Below are positions 26,801 through 34,747 of a DNA stretch of 64,000 nt, piece by piece; position 1 is the first letter of the stretch, and the number at the start of each line of letters is the position of its first letter. This DNA comes from Parachlamydiales bacterium (GTDB lineage: Bacteria; Chlamydiota; Chlamydiia; Chlamydiales; Rhabdochlamydiaceae): contig PLXY01000005.1 of the NCBI GenBank assembly GCA_003153295.1, positions 1 to 64,000 on the forward strand. The letters run 5' to 3'. The translations under genes were made by a program, and so were the position numbers. The notes beneath the pieces were generated by a model. That model ran no database searches. It saw only the letters and a program-made list of their open reading frames with translations, and was not told the DNA's origin.

Positions 26801-27837
26801 CTAAACTGCGCGATTTGATCGTCAACCTTGATGTTCCTTTACGGCAAGTCTTCATCGAAGTCCTCGTCATCGAAACGACCCTGACCAACACACAAAATTT
26901 CGGCCTGCAATGGGGCGGCAAGATGCAATATCTGAATAAATTCGCTGCCGGCAGCGGCAACTTCCCCGCACCTAATGCGAGTCCCGCTGCTGCAACCAAT
27001 CCGATTAATCCTATCAATAGCACAGCGGCAACCCTGCAACCGGGCATCAATGCTGTCAATGCGACGACACCTCCCAGCAGTGGTAATATCCCTTTCATGA
27101 GCGGCTTTGACCTCGGCGTCATCGGCGATATCATCATGCATAAAGGCCGTTCGTTTATCTCACTGGGAAGCTTGGTCAATGCCCTCCAGACCGACAGTGA
27201 CAGCACTGTTGTCCTGAACCCGAAGATCATCACGCAAGACAACCGCACCTCGACTCTCTTTGTCGGGACTAACATTCCGTTTATTGGATCTCAAGTCACG
27301 ACCTCGACTACTGTTGTCTCTTCTTCTTCCAACATCGAATACCGCGATGTCGGCTTTAACATGACCATCACACCGACGATTGGCAATAGCAATATTGTCA
27401 CATTGGACATTAGTAATGATATTAGCTCCGTCATTGCTAATCCGACCATTGGAAGCACAAGTGTCACCAATACTCAAAACAACATCTCAGGCATCACCTC
27501 AAGTCATACGTCGATGACCACCCGTGTGCATGTTCCCGATCAACACTTTGTAGTCTTAAGCGGTATGATTCAGGATTCTAAATCCCGCTTTAAATCAGGC
27601 CTTCCATGCCTAGGCGGCCTCCCTGTCATCGGTGTCCTTTTCGCTGAAAACGACCGGGCAGACGCTAAAGTCAATGTCATTATTTTCCTCCGTCCTCACA
27701 TCGTCAATACCTACGACGATTATAAGAAGATCACCGATGAACAAGAAACCCTCTATAAAGAACAGGCCGTCATGCCTGTCCTCAAAGAAGAGTTTGACGC
27801 CGGTATCGACACCGTTAAAAGATCCGAAGACGAATAA
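23854..27837 (+). CDS. cdsC: type III secretion outer membrane secretin CdsC/SctC
   Basis: About 1327 residues. After a signal region come an N0 domain (FNDISIIEYIKFASKITTLN) and two N1-type domains, then eight related units of about 85 residues (nt 24799 to about 26830). Each has an F-[LYI]-[IV]-Y-[KT] strand, a helix, an N-[ST]-[LI]-[LI]-[FL]-x-[TA]-G strand and a second helix. The secretin core follows (VFIEVLVIET, then VVLNPKIITQDN and VLSGMIQDSK). It forms the outer membrane ring. It is much longer than I recall for C. trachomatis CdsC (about 920 residues); the difference lies in the repeats. The frame is open from TTG 23830; ATG 23854 is preferred, but the start is uncertain. Confidence 0.94.
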   Translation: MHHFFPRIAQSTLIEAALGIVLLHAPLLCEDTPPVDEVGFLFSSGKVKKTPAGQFSGEDVQHNTPSIKNLDKKTDTYTINFNDISIIEYIKFASKITTLNFVFNNEELQFNVTVISEEPVTPKNIMSILIQVLRINGLIVLEQDNNLLITKVRNVSQLATVVASDLPDVKGNYPLVTRVFRIKNANLNTVASVIKPMLSDSALLEVSSETKQLIITDITTNVDKISSLLASIDAPHSSLEIDSYVAKNLDPESLIKLASQIVTPFSEGNVLTFVPQTETKTIFIISTPFLIERTLAILEDLDSSTPTQTPEQVAMQSQTVYLYKLQHKRGDDFIKSLNDLSKQLQKRGASDKLVDALNQAKWIKESNSILFIADDTTLAKIKELIPMLDTTVVEGAFGQKKSNFYVYKIQQAPYEQLENSIDALAENLQKAPQPDYALIDVLTSVKYVPDANSLIFTGDTAALSKLAEILPSFDVASSQSQSASQFLIYTPRSRTGEELEKSIQEIAQNLQKAGLADPLFLQSVKSVKWTASNNTLIFTGSSDTLARIQSLLVSLDGGSESVGGGIGGQTFYLYKLQNANGNTVIDSLKKVSSNLNDSNIPNQALISTLHNVKWIKDNNSLLLTGSSAAIDQARTLIAQFDISAAVASTPQSNKSAFYIYKPIHQKPQVLQTYIQDMAKDLEGSGLIDPDLLLTLNTMRYVDSTNSLLFTGTPDALDKVKEILARTDVVSPQDAQIQQLGQSTFLIYKIQYVPSSQLITALKGLTGDLQRTGAIDQAVVDAINGLKYIKDTNSILFTGSDDALQKIEAILKKFDTSALAPQVAGSALPSTFIVYTPKYQPGDDLIKILEDFAQNLAASGVANKSLFDTISNLKYVPRTCSLIISGDQESIAKVEELLRRFDVPTSEPSKISSSIESIQNTSFLIYKLEYHQGDEILSALKQIATDLGTGTATGNQNLLNAINSLQWIRVTNSLLATGEAETLSKLRDLIVNLDVPLRQVFIEVLVIETTLTNTQNFGLQWGGKMQYLNKFAAGSGNFPAPNASPAAATNPINPINSTAATLQPGINAVNATTPPSSGNIPFMSGFDLGVIGDIIMHKGRSFISLGSLVNALQTDSDSTVVLNPKIITQDNRTSTLFVGTNIPFIGSQVTTSTTVVSSSSNIEYRDVGFNMTITPTIGNSNIVTLDISNDISSVIANPTIGSTSVTNTQNNISGITSSHTSMTTRVHVPDQHFVVLSGMIQDSKSRFKSGLPCLGGLPVIGVLFAENDRADAKVNVIIFLRPHIVNTYDDYKKITDEQETLYKEQAVMPVLKEEFDAGIDTVKRSEDE

Positions 27838-27895
27838 TTTTTTTAAAATAGATCAGAAGTTTCAAAATAGCTAAAATGGCCATCCGGAGCCTATT

Positions 27896-28828
27896 TTGAA
27901 AAAGCTATTATTCTTATCTTTACTCATTTTGACCAGTTGCTTTCGGGTTGGCAACGAGTTGGATCCCCAGCTCAATTACGCTATCCAAGATAGGTATCTT
28001 AAAAGTCTTCCTCCTGCCTTCCCTCCTCTTTCTGAACACGAAGCTGCTACTGAGTGGGGACGTGAAGACCGTATTGGACTCGGCTTTGCTCATGAGCTAG
28101 ACCTCTATCAAGCGATTACCGCTTTTAAAAGATCTTCCTTTCTTCTTCCTCTGAACTTGCCCGATCGAAAGCTGCAGCTCGACTACGATATTCTACTGTC
28201 TTATTACTACGGCCGCAAATACTCTGAAACCGTTTACACTTTTGATAGCGGCCCACTACGCAGCGTCACCCCTGCCTTCACGCCGCATCAAGACCTGCTT
28301 GTTGTCCTCTACGACTCTTACCTCAATCTTCATGATTCCGACAAATCTGACAAAATCATGCAGTACATGCAGATGACTTATCCCGCGACAGCTCAAAAAT
28401 TGGCCCTTTCAAAAATTCTGCTCAAGGGCGATATCTCTGCCCTGCAAGCGGTGGCTCCTTCTCATCCTGATATCCGAGGTCTTCTCGATCAATACGAGCG
28501 GGAAAAAAAATCGACAACGACCGCACAACTTCTCAATAGTTTCATCCCAGGAGCCGGCTATCTTTATGTAGGACAGACCCAATCCGCCATCACCGCTTTT
28601 CTTCTGAATGGCGTTTTTATTTGGGCCTCTTGTTACTTCTTCCAGCACGGCAATACCGCAGCGGGCATCATCTTCACCAGCGTTGAAGCAGGATGGTATT
28701 TCGGCGGTATTTATGGCGCCGGACAAGAAGCAAAATTTTATAATGAACGGGTCTATGAAAGACTAGCGACTCCCATGATGAATGAAAATCGTTACTTCCC
28801 TATTTTGATGTTGAAATATGGTTTTTAG
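27896..28828 (+). CDS. lipoprotein with C-terminal membrane segments
   Basis: 310 residues. The signal peptide ends in a lipobox, LTSC with Cys15. Residues about 30-200 look like a helical TPR-type repeat region. The C-terminal part has PGAGYLYVGQTQSAI followed by hydrophobic stretches (AFLLNGVFIWASCYFF), a pattern seen in proteins that accompany YidD-like genes. The start is TTG 27896 with GGAG six bases upstream; no ATG fits. It overlaps the YidD-like gene by 11 nt, so the two are probably translated together. Function unknown, envelope role likely. Confidence 0.72.
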   Translation: MKKLLFLSLLILTSCFRVGNELDPQLNYAIQDRYLKSLPPAFPPLSEHEAATEWGREDRIGLGFAHELDLYQAITAFKRSSFLLPLNLPDRKLQLDYDILLSYYYGRKYSETVYTFDSGPLRSVTPAFTPHQDLLVVLYDSYLNLHDSDKSDKIMQYMQMTYPATAQKLALSKILLKGDISALQAVAPSHPDIRGLLDQYEREKKSTTTAQLLNSFIPGAGYLYVGQTQSAITAFLLNGVFIWASCYFFQHGNTAAGIIFTSVEAGWYFGGIYGAGQEAKFYNERVYERLATPMMNENRYFPILMLKYGF

Positions 28829-29195
28829 AATCCTGCCTTTTCTACTTCCCGTCTTTCTTTTTTCTGTTCCCGGTTATTTTGAACCGTGGGGAAAAGATGC
28901 CGATCTTCAATACACTCCTCCACCCCCCAAACAAGAAGTACAGCTTTCTATCCTGGCACAGGCCATGGAAAAAATGATTTGGTTCCATCAGAACGTCATT
29001 TCCACTGTCGATGGACCTAGGAGTCATTATAAGCCTTCCAGCTCATCCTATATGCTTCAGGCGATCCACAAACATGGTTTTATCAAAGGATATGTGATGG
29101 GATGTGATCGATTGCTCCGGGAAAATAGCGATCCTTGGATCTATCGCACGGCGATCATCGATAATAAAATCTGGAAAACCGACCCTCCTCCTTAG
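28818..29195 (+). CDS. YidD-like protein with a signal peptide and altered cysteine motif
   Basis: 125 residues. An N-terminal hydrophobic segment (RILPFLLPVFLFSVPGY) precedes a YidD domain at about 50-110: MIWFHQNVIS, GPRSHYKPSSSSYMLQAI, HGFIKGYVMGCDRLLR. Canonical YidD has a Cys-containing 'P-T-C-S-x-Y' here; this protein has P-S-S-S-S-Y. Ordinary YidD assists YidC in membrane protein insertion and has no export signal, so this may be an exported relative with a different job. It overlaps the preceding lipoprotein gene. Confidence 0.78.
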   Translation: MVFRILPFLLPVFLFSVPGYFEPWGKDADLQYTPPPPKQEVQLSILAQAMEKMIWFHQNVISTVDGPRSHYKPSSSSYMLQAIHKHGFIKGYVMGCDRLLRENSDPWIYRTAIIDNKIWKTDPPP

Positions 29196-29259
29196 AAACT
29201 TCAATTCAGTTACTCGTGCAAGAGGCGGTTATGATATAATACCTTTTAAAGGCAATTAC

Positions 29260-29805
29260 ATGGTTTTTTCAATTGGAGTAATGAGCAATTACACAAAACC
29301 TTGGGTTACTTCCTTAACGAATCCCAATCTAGGCAGATTTTTATCTTTATTTCAGCTCCAAATTGATAAATATTATCTTGAGTGGATCGATGTAAACGCC
29401 CTAGTTCAAAAATTTCCTACTCGCGTATCGCTAAATGACAACCTTTTAAAATTTAAAGGGATTGTCTATATCTCTTGGCCGCCATCTTCGACTAGCTCGT
29501 GGGCACAAACAGGTCTTGTCGGGATTGTCACTGCATTCGGGCTGCTCGTTTTATACGAGTTTGTAGATCAACAGAGACAACCTCCTCCATCTTATTACAG
29601 ATCACAGATAGAAGCAAAACCGGCATCTGCTGCTCAGAGGATAAGAGTTTCATGTATGCTTATCCTAGGAATGTTTCTAGTTGTAAAAGTGGGCGATTAC
29701 GCATTAACGAAGGTTTTTATCAAGAGTTTCGGAGCTGAACCCGGAATTACTTTTCTTAAATTCCCCACTTTTGAAGTTGTAGGGCGTTTCCCACCAACTC
29801 AATAA
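29260..29805 (+). CDS. hypothetical protein with two membrane segments
   Basis: About 181 residues from ATG 29260, not recognised. Two hydrophobic segments lie at about residues 90-108 (GLVGIVTAFGLLVLYEF) and 145-165 (SCMLILGMFLVVKVGDYAL). The frame is open from 29104, but that would overlap most of the YidD-like gene; ATG 29260 has AAAGG at a good distance and avoids it. A terminator follows the stop. Codon use is more AT-rich than in the secretion cluster. Confidence 0.6.
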   Translation: MVFSIGVMSNYTKPWVTSLTNPNLGRFLSLFQLQIDKYYLEWIDVNALVQKFPTRVSLNDNLLKFKGIVYISWPPSSTSSWAQTGLVGIVTAFGLLVLYEFVDQQRQPPPSYYRSQIEAKPASAAQRIRVSCMLILGMFLVVKVGDYALTKVFIKSFGAEPGITFLKFPTFEVVGRFPPTQ

Positions 29806-29809
29806 TCTC

Positions 29810-29847
29810 AAAAAGCAGAATCAGAGCTTAGCTACGCTGCTTTTTTA
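29810..29847 (+). terminator. Rho-independent terminator
   Basis: AAAAAGCAG (about 29810-29818) pairs with CTGCTTTTTT (from 29837) around a 17-nt loop, followed by a T run and a second T run at 29851-29856. It ends the lipoprotein-YidD-membrane protein group. Confidence 0.75.
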
Positions 29848-29911
29848 AATTTTTTTCACTAAAAATTTTAAAAAGATTTATCATATTCACCTCAGCAAGA
29901 GGCTTACGAAG

Positions 29912-29954
29912 ATTTTTATTCTCCTATCATCACAGTGAATAAAATGACTGGCAG
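29912..29954 (+). promoter_or_regulatory. second copy of the ATTTTTATTC...AGTGAATAAAA...GGCAG motif
   Basis: ATTTTTATTC (29912-29921), AGTGAATAAAA (29934-29944) and GGCAG (29950-29954) repeat the elements at 10606-10639, with identical spacing between the last two and a longer spacer between the arms. It lies about 45 nt upstream of the beta-barrel gene at 29999. It is a shared upstream motif of unknown function. Confidence 0.4.
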
Positions 29955-29998
29955 AAAATGCTGCGAAATAAAATTATAGAACTCTTATAGGTTGACCA

Positions 29999-30646
29999 AT
30001 GAAAAAAATGATGAGCTTAGCACTTCTGACTATCGCTTTAAATGCAGATTCCAATGATCAAGCACTTCCTCCTGACCAACCCATGACAACCCAAGAATCA
30101 TTCCAGTCATCTCCCTGGGATGACTATGGCTCGTTTGCCCTTGCAGAATTTAAAATGGGTTATTTCCGGTTTAGCGATAAATCATTGCGTCATATTTATG
30201 ACGAGGGTCTTTTAGATCTACAACTTGTCAGCTCTTTTTGCGTTTGGAAGCCGCTCTATCTCTATCTTGCCGGAGAATATATCGGAGCAGAAGGCCGCTC
30301 AATTGAAGGACATTATCGAACAAAGATCCGTATTGTTCCGATTAGCCTCGGTCTCCAATACATCCAACCTATCACCTATGATTTTAAATATTATCTCACG
30401 CTAGGACCGCGTCTTTTTTACTTTCACCAAAAGAATCATGCTCCTGGAGTTGCTTCTCAGAATAAATGGGGATGCGGAGGATTTGTCAATACAGGCTTTA
30501 TGTACTATCTATCGGAACATATCATTGTCGATTTCTTTGGAGAATATTCTTACAAACGAATGCATTTGCATAAATCGAATCCTTCCGGCAGCCACTTACA
30601 AATCGGCGGTCTGACATTAGGTGCAGGAATCGGCTATTTTTGGTAA
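29999..30646 (+). CDS. small outer membrane beta-barrel protein
   Basis: 215 residues. A short signal peptide (MKKMMSLALLTIALNA) precedes alternating amphipathic strands with aromatic ends (FKMGYFRFS, LYLYLAGEYIG, YYLTLGPRLFYF, VNTGFMYYL, VDFFGEYSY) and the C-terminal residues GAGIGYFW. This is typical of OmpA/OmpW-size eight-stranded barrels. No family was recognised. It has its own upstream region, with the shared motif, and a hairpin after the stop, so it is probably monocistronic. Confidence 0.72.
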   Translation: MKKMMSLALLTIALNADSNDQALPPDQPMTTQESFQSSPWDDYGSFALAEFKMGYFRFSDKSLRHIYDEGLLDLQLVSSFCVWKPLYLYLAGEYIGAEGRSIEGHYRTKIRIVPISLGLQYIQPITYDFKYYLTLGPRLFYFHQKNHAPGVASQNKWGCGGFVNTGFMYYLSEHIIVDFFGEYSYKRMHLHKSNPSGSHLQIGGLTLGAGIGYFW

Positions 30647-30650
30647 GAAC

Positions 30651-30701
30651 CTGTCTACGTTTTTTTAAATTGGGGAATAGATTTAAAAAAATCGTAGACA
30701 G
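30651..30701 (+). terminator. perfect hairpin after the beta-barrel gene
   Basis: CTGTCTACG (30651-30659) pairs with CGTAGACAG (30693-30701), and the inner T7-AAAT and ATTT-A7 stretches continue the stem around TGGGGAATAG. The stem is unusually long. The rest of the 305-nt gap (30702-30951) holds no gene that I can support, only a second small perfect hairpin TTGCGCT-CACA-AGCGCAA at 30829-30846. Confidence 0.65.
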
Positions 30702-30951
30702 ACTCTAAGAAGCCTGGATTTATAATTCTATTTTAAGTATCATTTTTTCTATGAAAACCAGCGGATCCTCACTTCCGTCAAAAAATTTCTTAGCCTGTAA
30801 GGCTTTGATTTCTTTCATTTCTATTATTTTGCGCTCACAAGCGCAATAACAACAAAAAATTTCTATCACATTTATTTCCCCTTAAAGCCCCAGCTGGAGC
30901 GAAACATTCGCAGCTGAAATAGAATTAAAGAAATTATTTTTAGGAAAAATT

Positions 30952-32238
30952 ATGAACGATTCAGAAAAACTCAACTTTCCGGTCCGTGCTTGGACCATTT
31001 GGCTGCTGAGCGCCCTTTTTATGTTTTATAAATATGCGCTGGAAGTTTCTCCCAGCGTGATGACTTCCACTCTGATGAGGACTTTTGAAATCAGCGGAAT
31101 ACAACTCGGGAATTTAGCGGCTTGTTATTTCTACGCCTATCTTCTTCTACAAATTCCTGCTGGTTTGCTTCTCGATAGATTCGGCCCTAGAAAAACAACG
31201 ACTCTAGCGATTGCCTTATGTGCAGCGGGAAGTCTTATTTTCGCAGCAGCAACATCAATAACGTTGGCTGGAGTAGGACGGTTTTTAACAGGGGCAGGAG
31301 CCGCTTTTGCAGCGGTCAACTGCTTAAAATTGATCGCCAATTGGTTTCCGTTTAAGCAATTTGCTTTCATGGCAGGCCTCATGATGACAGTGGCGATGTT
31401 CGGTGCAGTCGGAGGCCAAGCACCTCTAGCAAGTTTTATTGAAGCGATAGAGTGGCGCCAGGCCATGGAAATCATTGGATTTGCAGGATTGGTTTTAGCA
31501 GGTATCTTCTGGATGGTCGTTCGCGATAAAGCTCCTGATCATGCACGGGAAAAACATATTTTCCCTCCTAGAGCCCCTCTACTGGATTCTGTAAAAAAGA
31601 TCCTGAAAAATTCTCAATCTTGGTGGCTTTCGGTCTACAGCGGTTTTGCTTTTGCTCCTGTGATGGTTTTTGGGGGCTTATGGGGAGTCTCCTTTCTTGC
31701 GGAGGCATTTAACCTCTCCCATAAAACCTCAGCGCAAACTGTCTCCCTTATCTTCATTGGTTTTGCAGTAGGGGCTCCTTTTTTTGGTTGGCTTTCCGAT
31801 CGATTAGGGCGCCGTCGCATCGTAATGCTATGGGGAACAATACTGGCCTTTATCGCTATATCCATGGTGATCTATCTGCCAGGAATCCCTTTTTACGTTC
31901 TTTCTTTTTTACTGTTTTTCTTCGGATTTTCAATCAGCAGTTTTTTGCTGTGTTTCACGATGATCCGGGAGATCAGTCTGCCAGTTCTTGCCGCGACTGC
32001 GATCGGATTTATGAATGCATTCGATGCTGTTTTGGGTGCTTTTTCCGATCCTTTAACAGGAATGGTCTTGGATTTATACTGGGATGGAAAATTAGTCGAG
32101 GGAGCGCGGATATTTTCAATCGAGGCTTACAAAATTGCGTTTTTGACTCTTCCAGCCTATTTGATTCTTTCGCTTTTGACATTGCTGAAGATTAAAGAGA
32201 CCTACTGCAAGCCGTCTTATTCTTCTCCATTGCCTTAA
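30952..32238 (+). CDS. MFS transporter
   Basis: 428 residues with 12 predicted membrane segments. The MFS motif A-like loop LLDRFGPRKTT lies between helices 2 and 3 (about residues 80-90), and its second-half counterpart SDRLGRRRIV lies near 283. No signal for substrate is visible; the overall look is of the sugar-phosphate/organic-anion type carriers common in intracellular bacteria. AGGAAAA precedes ATG 30952. It is convergent with der, seven bases apart. Confidence 0.88.
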   Translation: MNDSEKLNFPVRAWTIWLLSALFMFYKYALEVSPSVMTSTLMRTFEISGIQLGNLAACYFYAYLLLQIPAGLLLDRFGPRKTTTLAIALCAAGSLIFAAATSITLAGVGRFLTGAGAAFAAVNCLKLIANWFPFKQFAFMAGLMMTVAMFGAVGGQAPLASFIEAIEWRQAMEIIGFAGLVLAGIFWMVVRDKAPDHAREKHIFPPRAPLLDSVKKILKNSQSWWLSVYSGFAFAPVMVFGGLWGVSFLAEAFNLSHKTSAQTVSLIFIGFAVGAPFFGWLSDRLGRRRIVMLWGTILAFIAISMVIYLPGIPFYVLSFLLFFFGFSISSFLLCFTMIREISLPVLAATAIGFMNAFDAVLGAFSDPLTGMVLDLYWDGKLVEGARIFSIEAYKIAFLTLPAYLILSLLTLLKIKETYCKPSYSSPLP

Positions 32239-32245
32239 GAAAGGA

Positions 32246-33610
32246 TTATTTATGGGAAGAGAGCGCTTCAGGTTTCTCGGAGGCTTTAAACCTCTCTTCC
32301 CGTTTACGATCGCGTAAGACGAAAAGCAAGGGATTGCCTGTAAATTTATAGACTTCGCGGAATTTAGAGATCAAATACCGCTTATAGGTCTCAAGCATCA
32401 GCTTAGGATAGTTGACGAACAGGACAAATGTCGGAGGTTGTGTCTCCACGTGCGCCATGTAGTAAATACGAAGCCGTTTTCCTTGGATCATCGGAGGATG
32501 GTAGACTTCGATCGCTTTCTCGATAAACTTATTGAGCTGGCCTGTTGTAATCCTCAGCTCTTGGTATTTGCGGACTTCGATGACTTCTTTGAGGATCTTA
32601 GAGACGTTCCGTCCGGTAATTGCAGAAATAAAAAGCGCAGGACAGTGGCCTAAAAACGCTGTGTCATAACGGAGAGACTTGAGACAGTGCTCCATCCGGT
32701 AGCCCTCAACTAAGTCCCATTTATTAAAAATCAAGATGCACCCTTTTCCGGCCTCTTCAATCATGCTCGCAATTCTCTTATCGTGACTTGTCATCCCTTC
32801 CTTAGCATCTAGGATGAGTACGCAGATGTCAGCTCTTTCAATAGCTCGCTCCGTCCGGATCGCCGCGAATTTTTCGACAGCATCATGTTCAGCCCTTTTG
32901 CGCCGGATCCCTGCTGTATCGATTAAGGTCAGTGCAGTGCCGTCAATGGTGATACGCGCATCGATCGCATCGCGTGTGGTCCCCGCAACGGGACTGACAA
33001 CAGATCTTTCTTCGGAAAGAAGATGATTGAGCAGCGTCGATTTTCCGACATTCGTACGTCCGACAATCGCCACTTTGATAGAACCGTCATCGATATGCTC
33101 ATCTTGCTTATCAAAAGAAAAACCTTCGAAGGCCATTTCTAAAAGCTCGGCAATTTGAAATCCGTGCGTTGCAGAAATTGGTAAAACTTTTTCTATCCCT
33201 AGGCGGTAAAAATCGTAAGCGTTTTCGCGCTGATTATAATCGTCGACTTTGTTAACGGCTAAACAGACCTGTTTATTAGAGCGGATTAAATATTGAGCGA
33301 CATGTTCATCCGCAGGAGTGACTCCCACTTGACCATCAACGACCATGACAATCGTATCGGCCTCTTCCACAGCCACTTCAACCTGGCGCTGAATTCCTTC
33401 TTGGAATGGAATATCGGGATTCGTTGCGATCCCACCTGTATCAATGATATCGATCGGCCGTCCAAAGAAATCGGCTTTGCCGTAAATACGGTCGCGCGTT
33501 GTGCCTTCTTCATCATCCACAATGGAAATTCTCGCTCCGCACAGGCGATTAAAGAGAGCTGATTTCCCCACATTGGGACGGCCCACTAGGGCCAGTTTAA
33601 ATTTTTTCAT
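32246..33610 (-). CDS. der: ribosome biogenesis GTPase Der (EngA)
   Basis: 454 residues with two tandem G domains: GRPNVGKSALFN (about 9-20), DTGG and NKVD, then GRTNVGKSTLLN (about 185), DTAGIRRK and NKWD. A KH-like C-terminal domain follows (PPTFVLFVNYPKLM). It acts in 50S subunit maturation. Length and motifs are normal. The start is ATG at 33610. Confidence 0.97.
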   Translation of the reverse strand: MKKFKLALVGRPNVGKSALFNRLCGARISIVDDEEGTTRDRIYGKADFFGRPIDIIDTGGIATNPDIPFQEGIQRQVEVAVEEADTIVMVVDGQVGVTPADEHVAQYLIRSNKQVCLAVNKVDDYNQRENAYDFYRLGIEKVLPISATHGFQIAELLEMAFEGFSFDKQDEHIDDGSIKVAIVGRTNVGKSTLLNHLLSEERSVVSPVAGTTRDAIDARITIDGTALTLIDTAGIRRKRAEHDAVEKFAAIRTERAIERADICVLILDAKEGMTSHDKRIASMIEEAGKGCILIFNKWDLVEGYRMEHCLKSLRYDTAFLGHCPALFISAITGRNVSKILKEVIEVRKYQELRITTGQLNKFIEKAIEVYHPPMIQGKRLRIYYMAHVETQPPTFVLFVNYPKLMLETYKRYLISKFREVYKFTGNPLLFVLRDRKREERFKASEKPEALSSHK

Positions 33611-33771
33611 ATATTTATCGATTTGAGAGAAAATTTTACTCGGAACCGTCTTATAAAGAAATGGAATAAAAAATTTACTATTAGGTTTTTAGCTCTTTAA
33701 CTCTAAATTGCTCTTCTAGAAAAAAATACAGCTGCTCTATAGTTCCCAGTTTTTACCCAAGGACACCAAAA

Positions 33772-34197
33772 ATGAGCGCTTCATCTTCTGTAAAACAAAA
33801 TTTTGTCTTTCACTATCCTGACATCACATACATTGTAGAGAAAGATATCGATGCAGGGGAGGAAGGTATGATCTCTATAGATGCTAAGCGGATTGTCGTT
33901 CTGCCACAGGTTACAGTTCATGCGAAGTCTATCATAGCGACCTGCAAAAAAACTTTTGTCACGTTCGGTTGCCTCGATGTTCTTACATTAGATCTCACAG
34001 CCAAAGATGTTTACTTGGCCGGGACAATAACTTCTGAGGAGGGGAATGTCAGGATTACTGCTGAAGAACAACCTTATATCGGAGAAACGTTAGCTCAAGA
34101 AGCACTAGGCAGAATAATGCGAAAATTTGCCGAGTATAAGAGTTTACCCCCTTCTACCTGTCATAATAGCGTCGGTAAATTTGGCAAATATCTTTAA
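33772..34197 (+). CDS. hypothetical beta-rich protein
   Basis: 141 residues, not recognised. The central part is short repeating strands (ISIDAKRIVVLP, VTVHAKSIIATC, TFVTFGCLDVLTLDLTAKDVYLAG) like a small beta-helix. The C-terminal part is helical. No signal peptide. AAGGA lies eight bases before the start. Its stop codon overlaps that of the BAH-like gene on the other strand. Confidence 0.65.
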   Translation: MSASSSVKQNFVFHYPDITYIVEKDIDAGEEGMISIDAKRIVVLPQVTVHAKSIIATCKKTFVTFGCLDVLTLDLTAKDVYLAGTITSEEGNVRITAEEQPYIGETLAQEALGRIMRKFAEYKSLPPSTCHNSVGKFGKYL

Positions 34198-34697
34198 ATA
34201 TGTTTCTTTTGTTTTTTCACAGGAGGAAAAGTGATAGTGCCAATGACTGCCAGGTTGTCGACGGTGCTATCGATAGAAGAGACCGTCAGTGTTTGTGAAT
34301 GATTTGTGAGGCAGTAAGCATTTTCGCCTACTGTCTGGTTGAATAGCTCAATACTTATTTTGTGATTTAGAAGAGGTAAGTCATCCGGATACGAATAATA
34401 CCAATTAACTGTAGCGGTCAACTCATCACTGTTTAACGGAGAATGTCTCAGGAAGCAGCTCTTCTTCAAGGTAATTTCTTTCACCTTTGCATAACATATT
34501 TCATTTTCATCCGTTAGAATGGCTACCGTATCGCCGATAGAAAAGGTAATAGCTAGGGGCTTTCCAAAACCTCGATAACCCGAGAGTTTAGAGATTGATA
34601 AGTCTCCATTAGGTTTATTCATAGATTCTTGAAACTGCCAAAAAAGATTGTTTAGCTGACACTGCATGCGGGCATGTGTTTTAAATTCGACTGACAT
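34194..34697 (-). CDS. BAH-domain-like protein
   Basis: 167 residues. Residues about 48-150 follow the bromo-adjacent homology (BAH) pattern by eye: FSIGDTVAILTDEN ('GD.V.v'), ICYAKVKEI ('y.a.I..I'), TATVNWYYSYPDDL ('v.v.WfyrPeD'), ISIELFNQT ('ELF.s'), then a final strand TLTVSSI. BAH domains are chromatin readers in eukaryotes. The gene lies 50 nt downstream of the SNF2 helicase on the same strand. A host-directed nuclear role is possible but is inference; the alignment is mine by eye. The C-terminus is basic (KKQKKH). Confidence 0.55.
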   Translation of the reverse strand: MSVEFKTHARMQCQLNNLFWQFQESMNKPNGDLSISKLSGYRGFGKPLAITFSIGDTVAILTDENEICYAKVKEITLKKSCFLRHSPLNSDELTATVNWYYSYPDDLPLLNHKISIELFNQTVGENAYCLTNHSQTLTVSSIDSTVDNLAVIGTITFPPVKKQKKHI

Positions 34698-34747
34698 GAA
34701 TTTTTTGCCTTTTTGAGGTCTAATACAAAAAAGATTAAAAATCGCGG

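Noticed and set aside
26715-27275. 186-codon minus-strand frame opposite cdsC
   Set aside because: It lies fully within the conserved secretin core and shows no independent motif.
29104-29259. Earlier start for the two-segment membrane protein
   Set aside because: It would overlap most of the YidD-like domain and lacks a ribosome site; ATG 29260 has both spacing and AAAGG.
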